From the NCBI GenBank assembly GCA_030528085.1, contig JAUMZN010000002.1, positions 1,236-53,184 of the forward strand: a DNA stretch of 51,949 bases, written 5' to 3'. The position numbers and the translations under genes are program-made. This document shows, one piece after another, positions 42,540-51,664 of this stretch (positions within the stretch are counted from its first letter, which is position 1; every line of letters starts with the position of its first letter). Below the pieces are notes generated by a model. The model had not been told where the DNA came from. It saw only the letters and a program-made list of their open reading frames with translations, and searched no databases. Origin of the DNA: Erysipelotrichaceae bacterium (GTDB taxonomy: Bacteria; Bacillota_I; Bacilli_A; Erysipelotrichales; Erysipelotrichaceae).

Positions 42540-44123
42540 ATGATTCGAGTTCATCAAGTAAAATGTTCAGATCCCAAGGATATTGAAGGCGCTCTTTTAA
42601 AGAAGTTGAAGATGTCCAAACAGGATCTTTTAAGTTGGAGTGTTCATCGTAAATCGGTGGATGCAAGAAAACAGAAGGTCCTGTTTTCCTTTATTATCGA
42701 TGCCGAAGTTCGGCATCCGCAAAAATACTTATCCAATCCCGATGTGCGCATCGCCCCAGATGAAAAATTCACATTTACCCCAAAAGGACAAGTGCCATTA
42801 AAGCAACGTCCAGTAGTCGTAGGATTTGGTCCAGGTGGTATGTTTGCGGCATTATTATTAGCGCAAATGGGATATCGTCCGCTTGTGCTTGAACGCGGCA
42901 GTGAAATCGACAAACGTACAGAAGATGTCCATCGCTTTTGGCAAGAAGGGATTCTCGATCCAAACTCCAATGTTCAATATGGCATGGGTGGTGCCGGGGC
43001 TTTTTCAGATGGAAAACTTACGACGCGCTCAAAAGATTTAAAAGCGCGCAAAGTGTTTGAAGAACTAGTCCGCTTTGGGGCAAGTCCGGAAATTTTATAT
43101 CAGCAGCATCCGCATATTGGAACAGATGGCTTTGTCAAAATTGTCAAAGCACTCAAACAAGAAATAGAAAACTTAGGCGGCGAATTTTTATTCAATGCCC
43201 AGTTCGATGATTTACAAACAAAAGACAATCAACTCACGGCTTTGCATATTGCTAATCATGGTTGGATCGATTGCCAAGCGATGATTATTGCGATGGGACA
43301 TTCCGCAAACGATACGATCCGCATGTTAAACGAAAAAGGCTTAACGATGGAAAGCAAGCCGTTTGCGATTGGTGTGCGCATTGAACACGATCAAACGTAT
43401 ATCAATAAGGCGATGTTAAAAGATCGCGCCAATGATCCAACTTTAATTCCAGCGCGCTATCAAGTGACGCAAACCGTTTCGACAAACAAAGGTGTATACA
43501 GCTTCTGTATGTGTCCGGGAGGCTATGTCGTAGCCGCAAGCAGTGAGCCGGATACGATTGTCGTTAATGGCATGAGTTATTCCGATCGCAGTGGGGAAAA
43601 CGCCAATGCGGCATTACTTGTCCAAGTCGATCAAAGCGATACGGGACAAGGATTATTTGCGGGCTTAGATTATCAAGAAAAGCTCGAACATGCGGCATTT
43701 GATTTAACGCATTCTTATCGTGCGCCAATGCAAAAGGCAAAAGACTTTGTCCAAGGAAAAATCAGTACGCAATTCGATGGCATTCAGCCAACGTATCCAC
43801 TTGGTCATGTCATGATCGATTTCAATACGTTTTTACCAGAAGCGATTGCTAAATCGCTTAAAGAAGCATTGCTTGCATTTGAACAAAAAATTCCTGGCTT
43901 TATCGACGATGCGATTTTGACCGGAGTAGAAACGCGAAGCTCTTCTTCGATTCGCATTTTAAGAGATAAAGCGACCTTACAAGCAAGTGTGCAAGGGGTG
44001 TATCCTTGTGGTGAAGGCGCAGGTTATTCAGGAGGCATTACGACCTCGGCAATTGATGGATTGCGCTGTGCAATGGCGTTGATGGACTACTTTGACAAGC
44101 CTTCTTGCCAATCGGTAGAATAA
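42540..44123 (+). CDS. FAD-dependent oxidoreductase of the COG2509 type
   Basis: This 527-residue protein has the N-terminal domain of the family (about residues 1-85), then the FAD-binding VVVGFGPGGMFAALLLA near residue 95, and QYGMGGAGAFSDGKL, a hallmark of these proteins. The C-terminal VYPCGEGAGYSGGITTSAIDG closes the FAD site. The substrate is unknown. It starts one base after the previous stop and has no clear ribosome site, so it depends on translational coupling. Confidence 0.82.
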   Translation: MIRVHQVKCSDPKDIEGALLKKLKMSKQDLLSWSVHRKSVDARKQKVLFSFIIDAEVRHPQKYLSNPDVRIAPDEKFTFTPKGQVPLKQRPVVVGFGPGGMFAALLLAQMGYRPLVLERGSEIDKRTEDVHRFWQEGILDPNSNVQYGMGGAGAFSDGKLTTRSKDLKARKVFEELVRFGASPEILYQQHPHIGTDGFVKIVKALKQEIENLGGEFLFNAQFDDLQTKDNQLTALHIANHGWIDCQAMIIAMGHSANDTIRMLNEKGLTMESKPFAIGVRIEHDQTYINKAMLKDRANDPTLIPARYQVTQTVSTNKGVYSFCMCPGGYVVAASSEPDTIVVNGMSYSDRSGENANAALLVQVDQSDTGQGLFAGLDYQEKLEHAAFDLTHSYRAPMQKAKDFVQGKISTQFDGIQPTYPLGHVMIDFNTFLPEAIAKSLKEALLAFEQKIPGFIDDAILTGVETRSSSSIRILRDKATLQASVQGVYPCGEGAGYSGGITTSAIDGLRCAMALMDYFDKPSCQSVE

Positions 44124-44128
44124 AAAAT

Positions 44129-44662
44129 ATGAGTATTTTATTTCCAAAAATGACGGTGCGATCCTTTCAAACTCTCGATCTCAACCGATTAAAAGAGCAA
44201 GGCGTTCAAGTTTTATTTATCGATGTGGATAATACGATTACAACGGAACAAAACGAGGGCATCTCCAAAGAAGCGTATCAGTTTATCCTGGATGTAAAAA
44301 ACATCGGAATTGAACCGGTGATCTTTTCAAATAACTTTAAATTTCACGTAGATCGTGTACTTGGCGGTTATCCAGACGTGGCACTTTGCACATTTGTCTG
44401 CAAGCCGCTGCCCTTTGCTTTTTTATGGCAAATGGCAAAACGAAAAAAACGGCCTAGTTGTTGCGCAGTGCTTGGCGATCAATTGTTTACCGACATTCTC
44501 GGCGGCAATTTTGCGCGCACGTTTACAATATTGACTAAGCCGCTCACGAAAGTAGAGCGCAATGACACCAAATTTATGCGCTGTTTAGAAAACTTTGTTT
44601 ATACCCGTTGGGAGAAACAAGGCAAAATAGCACGGGAGGACGATTATGTCAGAATTCTGTAA
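44129..44662 (+). CDS. yqeG: YqeG family HAD-type phosphatase
   Basis: This protein has about 177 residues from the ATG at 44129. It has the HAD phosphatase motif IDVDNTI (nucleophile Asp), SNN as motif II and LGDQLFTDILGG as the last motif. YqeG acts next to YqeH in most Bacillota and its substrate is not settled; relatives remove phosphate from phosphatidylglycerophosphate. Its end overlaps yqeH by 17 bases. No strong ribosome site is seen. Confidence 0.88.
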   Translation: MSILFPKMTVRSFQTLDLNRLKEQGVQVLFIDVDNTITTEQNEGISKEAYQFILDVKNIGIEPVIFSNNFKFHVDRVLGGYPDVALCTFVCKPLPFAFLWQMAKRKKRPSCCAVLGDQLFTDILGGNFARTFTILTKPLTKVERNDTKFMRCLENFVYTRWEKQGKIAREDDYVRIL

Positions 44663-45728
44663 AGGATGTGGCGTAAAGCTGCAAAACGAAGATCAAAATG
44701 CGATTGGCTATACCCCATCATTAGATGCACCATATTGTCAGCGCTGCTTTAAATTGCGTCATTATGGTGACTTAACCATTAATATGCAGCGAGGAATTGC
44801 GACTGAACAAACGCTCAAAAAAATTAACGATCTTGATGGTGTAATCTTCTGGACTGTTGATTTATTCAATTTAGAAAGTAATTTAGTCAGCCGCATCAAT
44901 CGCCGCCTGCCTGGCAAGAAAATCGTTTTAGTTTTAACAAAACGCGACGTCTTGCCGCAAACGCTTAGTGATGCAAAAATTTATCGCTATATCGAACAGC
45001 GTCTAAAAGAAGAAGAAATCGAAGTCGTAGACGTCATCATTGCCGGCTATATGCTTAAAGATGGCGGCAAATGCGAAGAAGTTCTCGATGAAATCAACGA
45101 TGCCATTGAACAATATGCTCACAATCAAAATGTCATTTTTATGGGGATGGCAAACTCCGGAAAATCGACACTCGTCAATAAATTATTAGGCTCTGCCGAC
45201 TTAACGATTTCAAGAAATCCAGGGACGACTTTAGATGTCATTGAACGCGACTGGAATGGCCGCAAATTATATGACACACCCGGTTTAGAAGATGCAAAAT
45301 CGTTATTAACTTATTTGCCAAGTTTAGTATTAAAAGAAGTCATTCCGACAAAACCTTTAAAACCTTATGTTTCACAAATCTATGAAGACCAATCGTTTGC
45401 GGTTGGCGGACTGGCAAGATTAGATGTGATGTGCAAAGGAAAAGCAAGTGTTGTTGGTTATTTCTCTTTATCCGTACCGATTCATCGCGGCAAATTAGAC
45501 GATGCTAATCGCTTATGGAAAGAACACTTAGGAGAATTGTTGTCGCCAAATATCGATGACACTCCCGAAACGATGAAAGCGTGGAATGGTCCATGCGTTA
45601 AACCAAAAGAAAAAATTGATGTGGTGATTCATGGCCTAGGCTGGTTTTCGCTCACGGGAAATATTCGCGAAGTGCGAGTATACGTCCACCAAGGCATTCA
45701 AGTCACCTTTAGAAAGGCTATGATTTAA
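44646..45728 (+). CDS. yqeH: Ribosome biogenesis GTPase YqeH
   Basis: This 360-residue protein has the N-terminal zinc finger (CKGCGVKLQ, then YCQRCFKL). The GTPase is circularly permuted: LTKRD (G4) comes first, then GMANSGKSTLVNKLLG (G1), NPGTTLD and YDTPG. It takes part in small-subunit ribosome assembly. GGGAGG precedes the ATG inside yqeG, and its stop overlaps the next start. Confidence 0.95.
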   Translation: MSEFCKGCGVKLQNEDQNAIGYTPSLDAPYCQRCFKLRHYGDLTINMQRGIATEQTLKKINDLDGVIFWTVDLFNLESNLVSRINRRLPGKKIVLVLTKRDVLPQTLSDAKIYRYIEQRLKEEEIEVVDVIIAGYMLKDGGKCEEVLDEINDAIEQYAHNQNVIFMGMANSGKSTLVNKLLGSADLTISRNPGTTLDVIERDWNGRKLYDTPGLEDAKSLLTYLPSLVLKEVIPTKPLKPYVSQIYEDQSFAVGGLARLDVMCKGKASVVGYFSLSVPIHRGKLDDANRLWKEHLGELLSPNIDDTPETMKAWNGPCVKPKEKIDVVIHGLGWFSLTGNIREVRVYVHQGIQVTFRKAMI

Positions 45729-46018
45729 TGTTAAATTCGCAAAATAAAAAGAAATTACGCACGATGGCGCAAAGCTTGCCAGCACTGCTTCAAATTGGAA
45801 AAGGAGATTTATCCGAAAACTTTTTTGAAAACCTCGATTCTGATTTAGAAGCACATGAACTCGTGAAAGTTTCGATGCAAAAAACATCCAGTCTCACTGT
45901 TCGCGAAGCGGCAATCGAATGTGCTGCGCAAACAGGCAGTGATGTCATTCAAGTGATCGGACGCACATTTACTTTGTATCGTCCATCAAAAGAAAACAAA
46001 TTAGGAATTAAAGAATAA
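45728..46018 (+). CDS. yhbY: YhbY family CRM-domain RNA-binding protein
   Basis: This 96-residue protein is a single CRM domain (KKKLRTMAQSLPALLQIGK, then HELVKVS, and QVIGRTFTLYRP). It binds pre-50S ribosomes. It overlaps yqeH by one base and runs directly into nadD. This matches the usual order except that aroE, which often precedes yhbY, is absent. Confidence 0.92.
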   Translation: MLNSQNKKKLRTMAQSLPALLQIGKGDLSENFFENLDSDLEAHELVKVSMQKTSSLTVREAAIECAAQTGSDVIQVIGRTFTLYRPSKENKLGIKE

Positions 46019-47061
46019 TGACTAAAAAAGTCGCATTACTCGGGGGATCATTTGATCCGATTCATAATGGCCATATCGCCATGGCAAAAGCGGCAATCGA
46101 GCAGCTACAAGTGGATGAAGTTTGGTTTGTATTAGCCAATCATGCTCCGTTAAAAGATTTTCAACCAACAAAGAATGAACATCGTTTAGCGATGTTGAAT
46201 CTTGTTTGCGCAAGTCATGAACAATTTAAAGTTTGTGATCTCGAATTGCACCGCCAAGGAACGAGCTATACAATCGATACTTTGCGCGATTTGCATCAAC
46301 AATATCCGGATTATGAATGGTTTTGGATTTTAGGTGCAGACCAACAAGCGCAATTCGAACAATGGAAAGATTGGCAAGAACTACTTGAGCTTGCAACATT
46401 TGTGGTCGTCGATCGCGATGGCCATCTTAAAGAAGATGGCGTGCGCAAGCAATTTGTATCGATTGCCATGGAAGCAGTGGATGTTTCTTCCACGCAAGTT
46501 CGCCAAGGCAAACGCTTAAATCTCATCCCCAAAGCGGTACGCCAATACATTGTGGATCATGAATTGTATTTAGAAGATTGGGTTTCTTTACAGATGAATC
46601 CGCACCGTTTTGCGCATTCTAAAAGCGTAGCGAAAGTTTGTATGGATTTAGCAAGCGTGCATCATCTTGATGTGCATAAAGCGTATTTAATCGGCTTGTT
46701 CCACGACATTGCCAAAGACTTGCGCAAAGATGAGATGGAAAAATGGATTCGCGAACGATTCCCGCAATATCTCGATGAACCTAAAGCGATTTGGCATGGT
46801 TATGTCGGCAGTGAAGTGGTGCGCAGTGTTTATGGCATTGAGGATGAACAAATTCGCAATGCGATTTATCATCACGTTAAAGGCTTAAGTGATGAACCTT
46901 ATGCGATGTTGATCTTTATCGCAGATAAAATTGATCCTTTACGCGGCTATGATTCAAGTGCTTTATACAACGCAAGCATGGAAGATTTAGCGCTTGGGTT
47001 TCAAAAAGTAAAAGAAGAAAACGCCGCTTATTTAAGAAAACAAAATATCAAAGGCGTTTAA
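46018..47061 (+). CDS. nadD: Fused NadD-YqeK: nicotinate-nucleotide adenylyltransferase + HD-domain Ap4A hydrolase
   Basis: This 347-residue protein unites two enzymes that are usually separate. Residues 1 to about 190 are NadD with GGSFDPIHNGHI (residues 9-20), ILGADQ and VSSTQVRQG; it makes nicotinate adenine dinucleotide for NAD synthesis. Residues about 195-347 are YqeK, an HD phosphohydrolase (HSKSV, LFHDIAKDL, IYHHVKG, DKIDP) that breaks down diadenosine tetraphosphate. The join is in frame without a break. rsfS, which commonly follows yqeK, is missing. Confidence 0.9.
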   Translation: MTKKVALLGGSFDPIHNGHIAMAKAAIEQLQVDEVWFVLANHAPLKDFQPTKNEHRLAMLNLVCASHEQFKVCDLELHRQGTSYTIDTLRDLHQQYPDYEWFWILGADQQAQFEQWKDWQELLELATFVVVDRDGHLKEDGVRKQFVSIAMEAVDVSSTQVRQGKRLNLIPKAVRQYIVDHELYLEDWVSLQMNPHRFAHSKSVAKVCMDLASVHHLDVHKAYLIGLFHDIAKDLRKDEMEKWIRERFPQYLDEPKAIWHGYVGSEVVRSVYGIEDEQIRNAIYHHVKGLSDEPYAMLIFIADKIDPLRGYDSSALYNASMEDLALGFQKVKEENAAYLRKQNIKGV

Positions 47062-47090
47062 TTCTAAAGCCTCAAGAAAGGATAGAGAAC

Positions 47091-47801
47091 ATGGCTCAAT
47101 ATGAAACACTCGGTCATTACTACGATGCTTTAGTTGGTGATGATCATGCTTGTGATCAATGGGTGGATTGGATTGAATCCTTTCATCCTGGAAAAACATT
47201 TTTAGAACTCGCTTGCGGAAGTGGAGAAATCACGGCTCGCTTAGCAAAACATCATCAAGTGAGTGCCCTCGATCTTTCGGCAAGTATGTTAGAAGCCGCA
47301 AAAACAAAAGAAGAAGCCGATCAAATCGAATTCTTCTTGCAGGATATGCGGGATTTATCAAACTTTGGCCAATTCGATACGATTGGCTGCTTTTGCGATT
47401 CATTTAACTACTTAATTGAAGAAGCAGAAGTTCAAGATTTTTTCAAACAAATTCATGATCATTTAAATGAGAATGGATTATTCCTTTTTGATAGCCATGG
47501 CAGTGAACGCCTGCAAGAATTTGCGGACGAATATGAAGAAGCCGGCACATTTGACGATGGCACGCAAGTTCAGTGGGTGATTAGTGCTGAGGACGATTTG
47601 ATTTATCAAGACTTTGCCTTCTTTTTAAACGGCAGCACCGGCATCATCCAAGAACATCACTTACAGCGTGTTTATCCATTAGAAAAACTGCAAGCTTGGT
47701 TAAGCCAAGCCGGCTTTGAAGTGATCTCTTGTATCGGTGACTTTGGTGAAGAACCATTAGAAACTTGCGAGAAATACTTTATTGCCGCGCGCAAAGCTTA
47801 A
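47091..47801 (+). CDS. Class I SAM-dependent methyltransferase (YqeM-like)
   Basis: This 236-residue protein has the SAM-binding LELACGSGEIT (about residues 42-52), VSALDLSASML and DMRDL, then a cap region. In Bacillus the gene at this position is yqeM. The substrate is unknown. AAAGGA lies ten bases upstream of the ATG. Confidence 0.85.
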   Translation: MAQYETLGHYYDALVGDDHACDQWVDWIESFHPGKTFLELACGSGEITARLAKHHQVSALDLSASMLEAAKTKEEADQIEFFLQDMRDLSNFGQFDTIGCFCDSFNYLIEEAEVQDFFKQIHDHLNENGLFLFDSHGSERLQEFADEYEEAGTFDDGTQVQWVISAEDDLIYQDFAFFLNGSTGIIQEHHLQRVYPLEKLQAWLSQAGFEVISCIGDFGEEPLETCEKYFIAARKA

Positions 47802-47833
47802 AATACAAAAGATAAAAATACGGAGGAAGAACA

Positions 47834-48514
47834 ATGATTGGATTAATTGCAGCAATGAAATCTGAAATCGATGCAGTCACTGCAAAGATGAGTGAAGTAA
47901 AAACTACCCAAGTGGGAAAAGTTGAATTTAGAGAAGGTCAATTACAAGACGAACAAATCGTCATTGCCTTATCCGGTGTAGGAAAAGTCAATGCCGCAAT
48001 GGCAAGTACATTGATGTGCCACCTCTATCCAATCGATGCCCTTCTTTCTATTGGTGTCGCTGGCGGCTTGCAAGATGAACAAGAAGTAAGCGACTTAGTG
48101 ATCTCTGATTATGCCGTTCAAGTGGATTTTGATACATCCGCAATCGATGGTCCAAGTGGCATTGGCATGAAATTTGAAGCAGATCCAAACTTAGTCAACC
48201 GCGCAAAACAAGTTGCGCAAAAAACAAATTTGCCTTGGCGTGTTGGCACAGTCGCAACGCAAGATTTGTTTCTTGCCGCAAAAGAAGATTATGAATATTT
48301 AATGTCACGCTTTCCACAAGCAGCATGCAACGAAATGGAAGGTGCATCCGTTGCTCAAGTCGCATCAAGCTTTGGCGTTCCATTTTTAATTTTGCGAACA
48401 TTATCCGATGTGGTCACTCACGAAGGAAATCCAATGGAATTTTCAACATTTGAAAAACAAGCCGCAAAACAAGTTGCTGAGTTTTTTGAAGAGTTTTGTA
48501 AAAAAGGCGAATAA
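47834..48514 (+). CDS. mtnN: 5'-methylthioadenosine/S-adenosylhomocysteine nucleosidase
   Basis: This 226-residue protein has the first catalytic Glu in AAMKSEID, the SIGVAGGL turn, NEMEGASVA and the Asp in LSDV. It removes adenine from SAH and MTA, the by-products of SAM enzymes, and so recycles the waste of the methyltransferase just upstream. GGAGG precedes the ATG. It is the last gene of the operon, with a strong terminator after it. Confidence 0.93.
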   Translation: MIGLIAAMKSEIDAVTAKMSEVKTTQVGKVEFREGQLQDEQIVIALSGVGKVNAAMASTLMCHLYPIDALLSIGVAGGLQDEQEVSDLVISDYAVQVDFDTSAIDGPSGIGMKFEADPNLVNRAKQVAQKTNLPWRVGTVATQDLFLAAKEDYEYLMSRFPQAACNEMEGASVAQVASSFGVPFLILRTLSDVVTHEGNPMEFSTFEKQAAKQVAEFFEEFCKKGE

Positions 48515-48522
48515 TTGAAAAT

Positions 48523-48547
48523 AAGCCCCATCTCGTGGGGCTTTTTT
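48523..48547 (+). terminator. Rho-independent terminator of the murF operon
   Basis: AAGCCCCA (48523-48530) and TGGGGCTT (48536-48543) are followed by TTTT. Confidence 0.88.
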
Positions 48548-48574
48548 GATTGGTATGCTCCGTTTTCGTATAAT
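48546..48574 (+). promoter_or_regulatory. Promoter of the ypmB operon
   Basis: TTGATT (48546-48551), a 17-base spacer and TATAAT (48569-48574). The -35 shares bases with the T-run of the upstream terminator. Confidence 0.65.
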
Positions 48575-48614
48575 AGTAAAGAATGTAAAAAACACACCGG
48601 ACAATTGAAGAGAA

Positions 48615-49277
48615 ATGACTATGAATACAGATCGCAAAAAAGAAAAAGATAAAGAAAATCAAAAAACACAATTTAATGTGCGGGATCATTTTGATGCAAA
48701 ATTAGAGGAACCATCCAAACCAGAAGCACCTGCACAAACAAATCAAGATGTACCCAATAAACAAACCGCAAAAGAAAAAACTTCAAATAAGAAAAAGACT
48801 AAAGATGAATCAACAAAACGCTATTGGGGCTGGGGTGTAACGCTTGGTTTATTTGCGGCATTGATTTTGATCATTGTCCTTTTGTGGGCGCTTTTTATTA
48901 GTGGACCTGCCCGCATTGAAGATGCCACAAACAAAACAGTACGCGAAAGAATCAGCGAGCAAGTTGAAGATATCCAAGGACTGCGACAAACAAAGTTCGA
49001 TTATGTCACTTGGCAAGGATATAACGAATCGACATTGTATTGGTTTGATGCGACAGGAACCAAAATCACCGAGCGGGATTTATCTACGCTCAACTACCAA
49101 CAAGCTAGAGAAAAAGCATTGGCGGATTATAATCTCGATGCAACGACAGTAGAAGTGGCTTATGGTTATTCAGCACCTGTATATCGCTTGGAAAATAAAG
49201 AGCGCATTTTAATGTTAGATTATGACACCCTCGAATGGGTTTATGAAAGGAAGACAGGCTATGGCGACAATGAATGA
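48615..49277 (+). CDS. ypmB: YpmB-like membrane protein (DUF5590/PepSY)
   Basis: This 220-residue protein has a charged cytoplasmic N-terminus of about 70 residues, one membrane helix (about residues 76-97), then an outside domain with TLYWFDATGTKI and ALADYNLDATTVEVAYGY, which fits a PepSY-like fold. Its place just before dnaD and nth matches ypmB, though the aspB and asnS genes that lie between in Bacillus are absent. Two ATGs (48615 and 48621) are possible, and the ribosome site is weak. Confidence 0.72.
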   Translation: MTMNTDRKKEKDKENQKTQFNVRDHFDAKLEEPSKPEAPAQTNQDVPNKQTAKEKTSNKKKTKDESTKRYWGWGVTLGLFAALILIIVLLWALFISGPARIEDATNKTVRERISEQVEDIQGLRQTKFDYVTWQGYNESTLYWFDATGTKITERDLSTLNYQQAREKALADYNLDATTVEVAYGYSAPVYRLENKERILMLDYDTLEWVYERKTGYGDNE

Positions 49278-49806
49278 ATGGGAGCAGCCTTGGTTTAACC
49301 GAGGATATTGGATTTTTGAACATCTCGAAGATTTTCATTTAGACAGCGATGAAACGTTAGTTTTAATCGTTATGAACTATTTAATGGAAACGAATCAGAC
49401 GATTGATCCGGATATCCTTTGTGCCAAAACGAACTTAAGTGCCAATCGCCTCGATCAATGTCTCAGTTCATTATCGGAAAAAGGCTATTTTACGTATGGC
49501 ATGAAAAACAAACAACTCGTCTTCTCATTAGATGGATTGTTTGAATATAAACCACAAAAAGAACAAAAAATCTTTTCGAAAACTTTATTTACACAATTTA
49601 GTGATGAATTCGGGCGTCCTTTATCCAGTTCAGAAATGGATCGTTTAATCGAACTGCAAAATCAATTTGAAGAAAACATGATTTTGCATGCGCTTGATGA
49701 GGCAAGTGCATACAATAAACGCTCGCTCAATTACATCGAAGCTATTCTTGCCAATTGGCAAAGAAAAGGCTTAGATGCCCAAGATATTGAAAGTGGAAAA
49801 CGCTAA
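49261..49806 (+). CDS. dnaD: Replication initiation protein DnaD
   Basis: This protein has about 181 residues from the ATG at 49261, which AAAGGA precedes at normal spacing; it overlaps ypmB by 17 bases. A winged-helix N-terminal domain (ETLVLIVMNYLME, then LSANRLDQCLSSL) and the C-terminal DnaD domain (QNQFEENMILHALDEA, then YIEAILANW) are both present. It helps load the replicative helicase in Bacillota. Confidence 0.9.
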   Translation: MATMNEWEQPWFNRGYWIFEHLEDFHLDSDETLVLIVMNYLMETNQTIDPDILCAKTNLSANRLDQCLSSLSEKGYFTYGMKNKQLVFSLDGLFEYKPQKEQKIFSKTLFTQFSDEFGRPLSSSEMDRLIELQNQFEENMILHALDEASAYNKRSLNYIEAILANWQRKGLDAQDIESGKR

Positions 49807-50477
49807 TGAACGCAGACCAAATGATCGATCAAATCGAACAAATCTTTCCGGATGCCAAATGTGAATTAATTCATGACACCCCATTCCAGTTGTTAGTTGC
49901 GGTTGTTTTATCTGCCCAAACAACAGATGCCTCAGTCAACCGCATCACACCGGCATTATTTGCGAAATGGCCAGACAGTCAATCGTTGATGAATGCCGAT
50001 CTTCATGATGTCGAACAAGCAATTCGCACGATTGGCTTATATCGAACGAAAGCAAAAAATATCGTCTTACTCGCAAAAGCGCTACATGAACAATTCGATG
50101 ATCAAGTTCCAAGTACGTTTAAAGAACTGCAATCTTTACCCGGAGTTGGCCGCAAGACAGCGAACGTTGTTCGTTCCGTTGCTTTTGATATTCCATCTTT
50201 TGCGGTCGATACGCATGTTGAACGCGTATCCAAACGCTTAGGACTTGCGAAAGTTGAAGATGATCCTTTAAAAGTAGAAGAAAAATTACGGCGCAAAGTA
50301 TCCCGTTCACGCTGGAACCAAGCGCATCATGACATGATTTTCTTCGGTCGCTATTTCTGCATGGCAAGAAATCCGAAATGCGCTGAATGCCCATTTGCGA
50401 GCTTTTGTAAAAAAGATAAATTAGCTGCGTATCAACAAGCGAAAAAAGAAAAACAAAATAATGGGAAAGAGGGATAA
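49806..50477 (+). CDS. nth: Endonuclease III
   Basis: This 223-residue protein has the helix-hairpin-helix LPGVGRKTANVV with the catalytic Lys, the catalytic Asp in VDTHV, and a C-terminal 4Fe-4S site (CMARNPKCAECPFASFC). It removes oxidised pyrimidines and nicks the strand. Its start overlaps the dnaD stop by one base. Confidence 0.95.
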   Translation: MNADQMIDQIEQIFPDAKCELIHDTPFQLLVAVVLSAQTTDASVNRITPALFAKWPDSQSLMNADLHDVEQAIRTIGLYRTKAKNIVLLAKALHEQFDDQVPSTFKELQSLPGVGRKTANVVRSVAFDIPSFAVDTHVERVSKRLGLAKVEDDPLKVEEKLRRKVSRSRWNQAHHDMIFFGRYFCMARNPKCAECPFASFCKKDKLAAYQQAKKEKQNNGKEG

Positions 50478-50478
50478 G

Positions 50479-51417
50479 ATGGAACGCGCAATTCAAAATG
50501 TTTGTATTTGTGGACGAGGGGCAGTAGGTCTAACGTTTGGTGAATTGTTTCATCAATATTTAGGAGCGGATCATTTTGCCTTTATCGTCGATGAAAAGAG
50601 AAAAGATCGCTATCAAAATGAAGTCGTCAAAATTAATGAACAGCCAATTGAGTTTCATTACCTTTGTCCAGAATCAAAAGAAGATCAAAAATTCAAAGCG
50701 GATTTAGTGATCTTTGCCTGCAAATCGTACAGTCTTGATCAAGCGATGCAGCAAGTCAAACCATTTTTGCATGATCACACGATTTTAATGAGTGCGATTA
50801 ATGGCATGGCTAGTGAAGATCGTCTTGAAAAACAATTTCCGTCTTTGAGAGTGATCCATACGATTGCCCAAAATATGGATACGCGCTATAACCCAACGAA
50901 GCAGCAAGTCCAATTAACAACCCGTGGCGAACTCGTCTTTGGTGCAGTGGATCAACAACGTGAATCAGCCGCAAATGACGTTGAACAATTGTTTGATTAT
51001 TGCCATATTCCTTACAAACATTCTCAACAAATTTTGCGCGATCAAGCCAACAAGCTGATGTTCAATTGCGGCATTAATCAAGTTTGTGCCGCTTATCAAA
51101 TCACTTATGGAATCGTAGCGCAAGATCCAAAATACAATCAAATCTTTCGTGGCGCGATGGAAGAAGCGAGAACAGTATTGAATCAAAAAGGATATGGCAT
51201 TACAGAAGAAATGCTCAATGCTTGGGCAGATCGCCTTGCAACATTTGATCCAGATTCAATGCCAAGCATGGCGCAAGACCTCCAATTTTGTCGTCCAGTA
51301 GAACTTGATCTGTTTGCGGGAACGATTATTCCATGGGCAAAACAATGTGGTGTACATGTTCCAATCATGGAAGATTTAAAAGATAAAATTGAAGTACACC
51401 TGCAAAGTACAAATTAA
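50479..51417 (+). CDS. Ketopantoate reductase-like protein (PanE/ApbA family)
   Basis: This protein has about 312 residues from the ATG at 50479, with GAGGG five bases upstream, one base after the nth stop. The NADPH-binding loop CGRGAVG is near the N-terminus, the FACKSYSLDQA segment follows, and the C-terminal domain has NKLMFNCGINQVCA with the active-site Lys/Asn pattern. Enzymes of this family reduce 2-dehydropantoate for pantothenate synthesis. No other pan gene is here, and many paralogues have other substrates. Confidence 0.8.
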   Translation: MERAIQNVCICGRGAVGLTFGELFHQYLGADHFAFIVDEKRKDRYQNEVVKINEQPIEFHYLCPESKEDQKFKADLVIFACKSYSLDQAMQQVKPFLHDHTILMSAINGMASEDRLEKQFPSLRVIHTIAQNMDTRYNPTKQQVQLTTRGELVFGAVDQQRESAANDVEQLFDYCHIPYKHSQQILRDQANKLMFNCGINQVCAAYQITYGIVAQDPKYNQIFRGAMEEARTVLNQKGYGITEEMLNAWADRLATFDPDSMPSMAQDLQFCRPVELDLFAGTIIPWAKQCGVHVPIMEDLKDKIEVHLQSTN

Positions 51418-51429
51418 TTTAAATTAAGC

Positions 51430-51465
51430 AAAGGAATAGCTGATTATCGGCTGTTCCTTTTTTTT
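51430..51465 (+). terminator. Rho-independent terminator of the ypmB operon
   Basis: AAAGGAATAGC (51430-51440) and GCTGTTCCTTT (51450-51460), one wobble pair, are followed by T. Confidence 0.82.
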
Positions 51466-51664
51466 ACGATTTAAAAGTGGTGAAAAAACGTGGAAAAAGA
51501 AGTCCGAAAAGCTTGTTAGATGAGGGTGAAAAACTTCAGACATTACCATTCTATTGCGTGAAGATCACACAAATAGATTTATTAATAACTATTGGTGATT
51601 TGCATTTTGAGAAGTAGAGTGAGCTTGCGATCGCAATGGCCATCGTGTTGAGAAAGGAGGAAGT

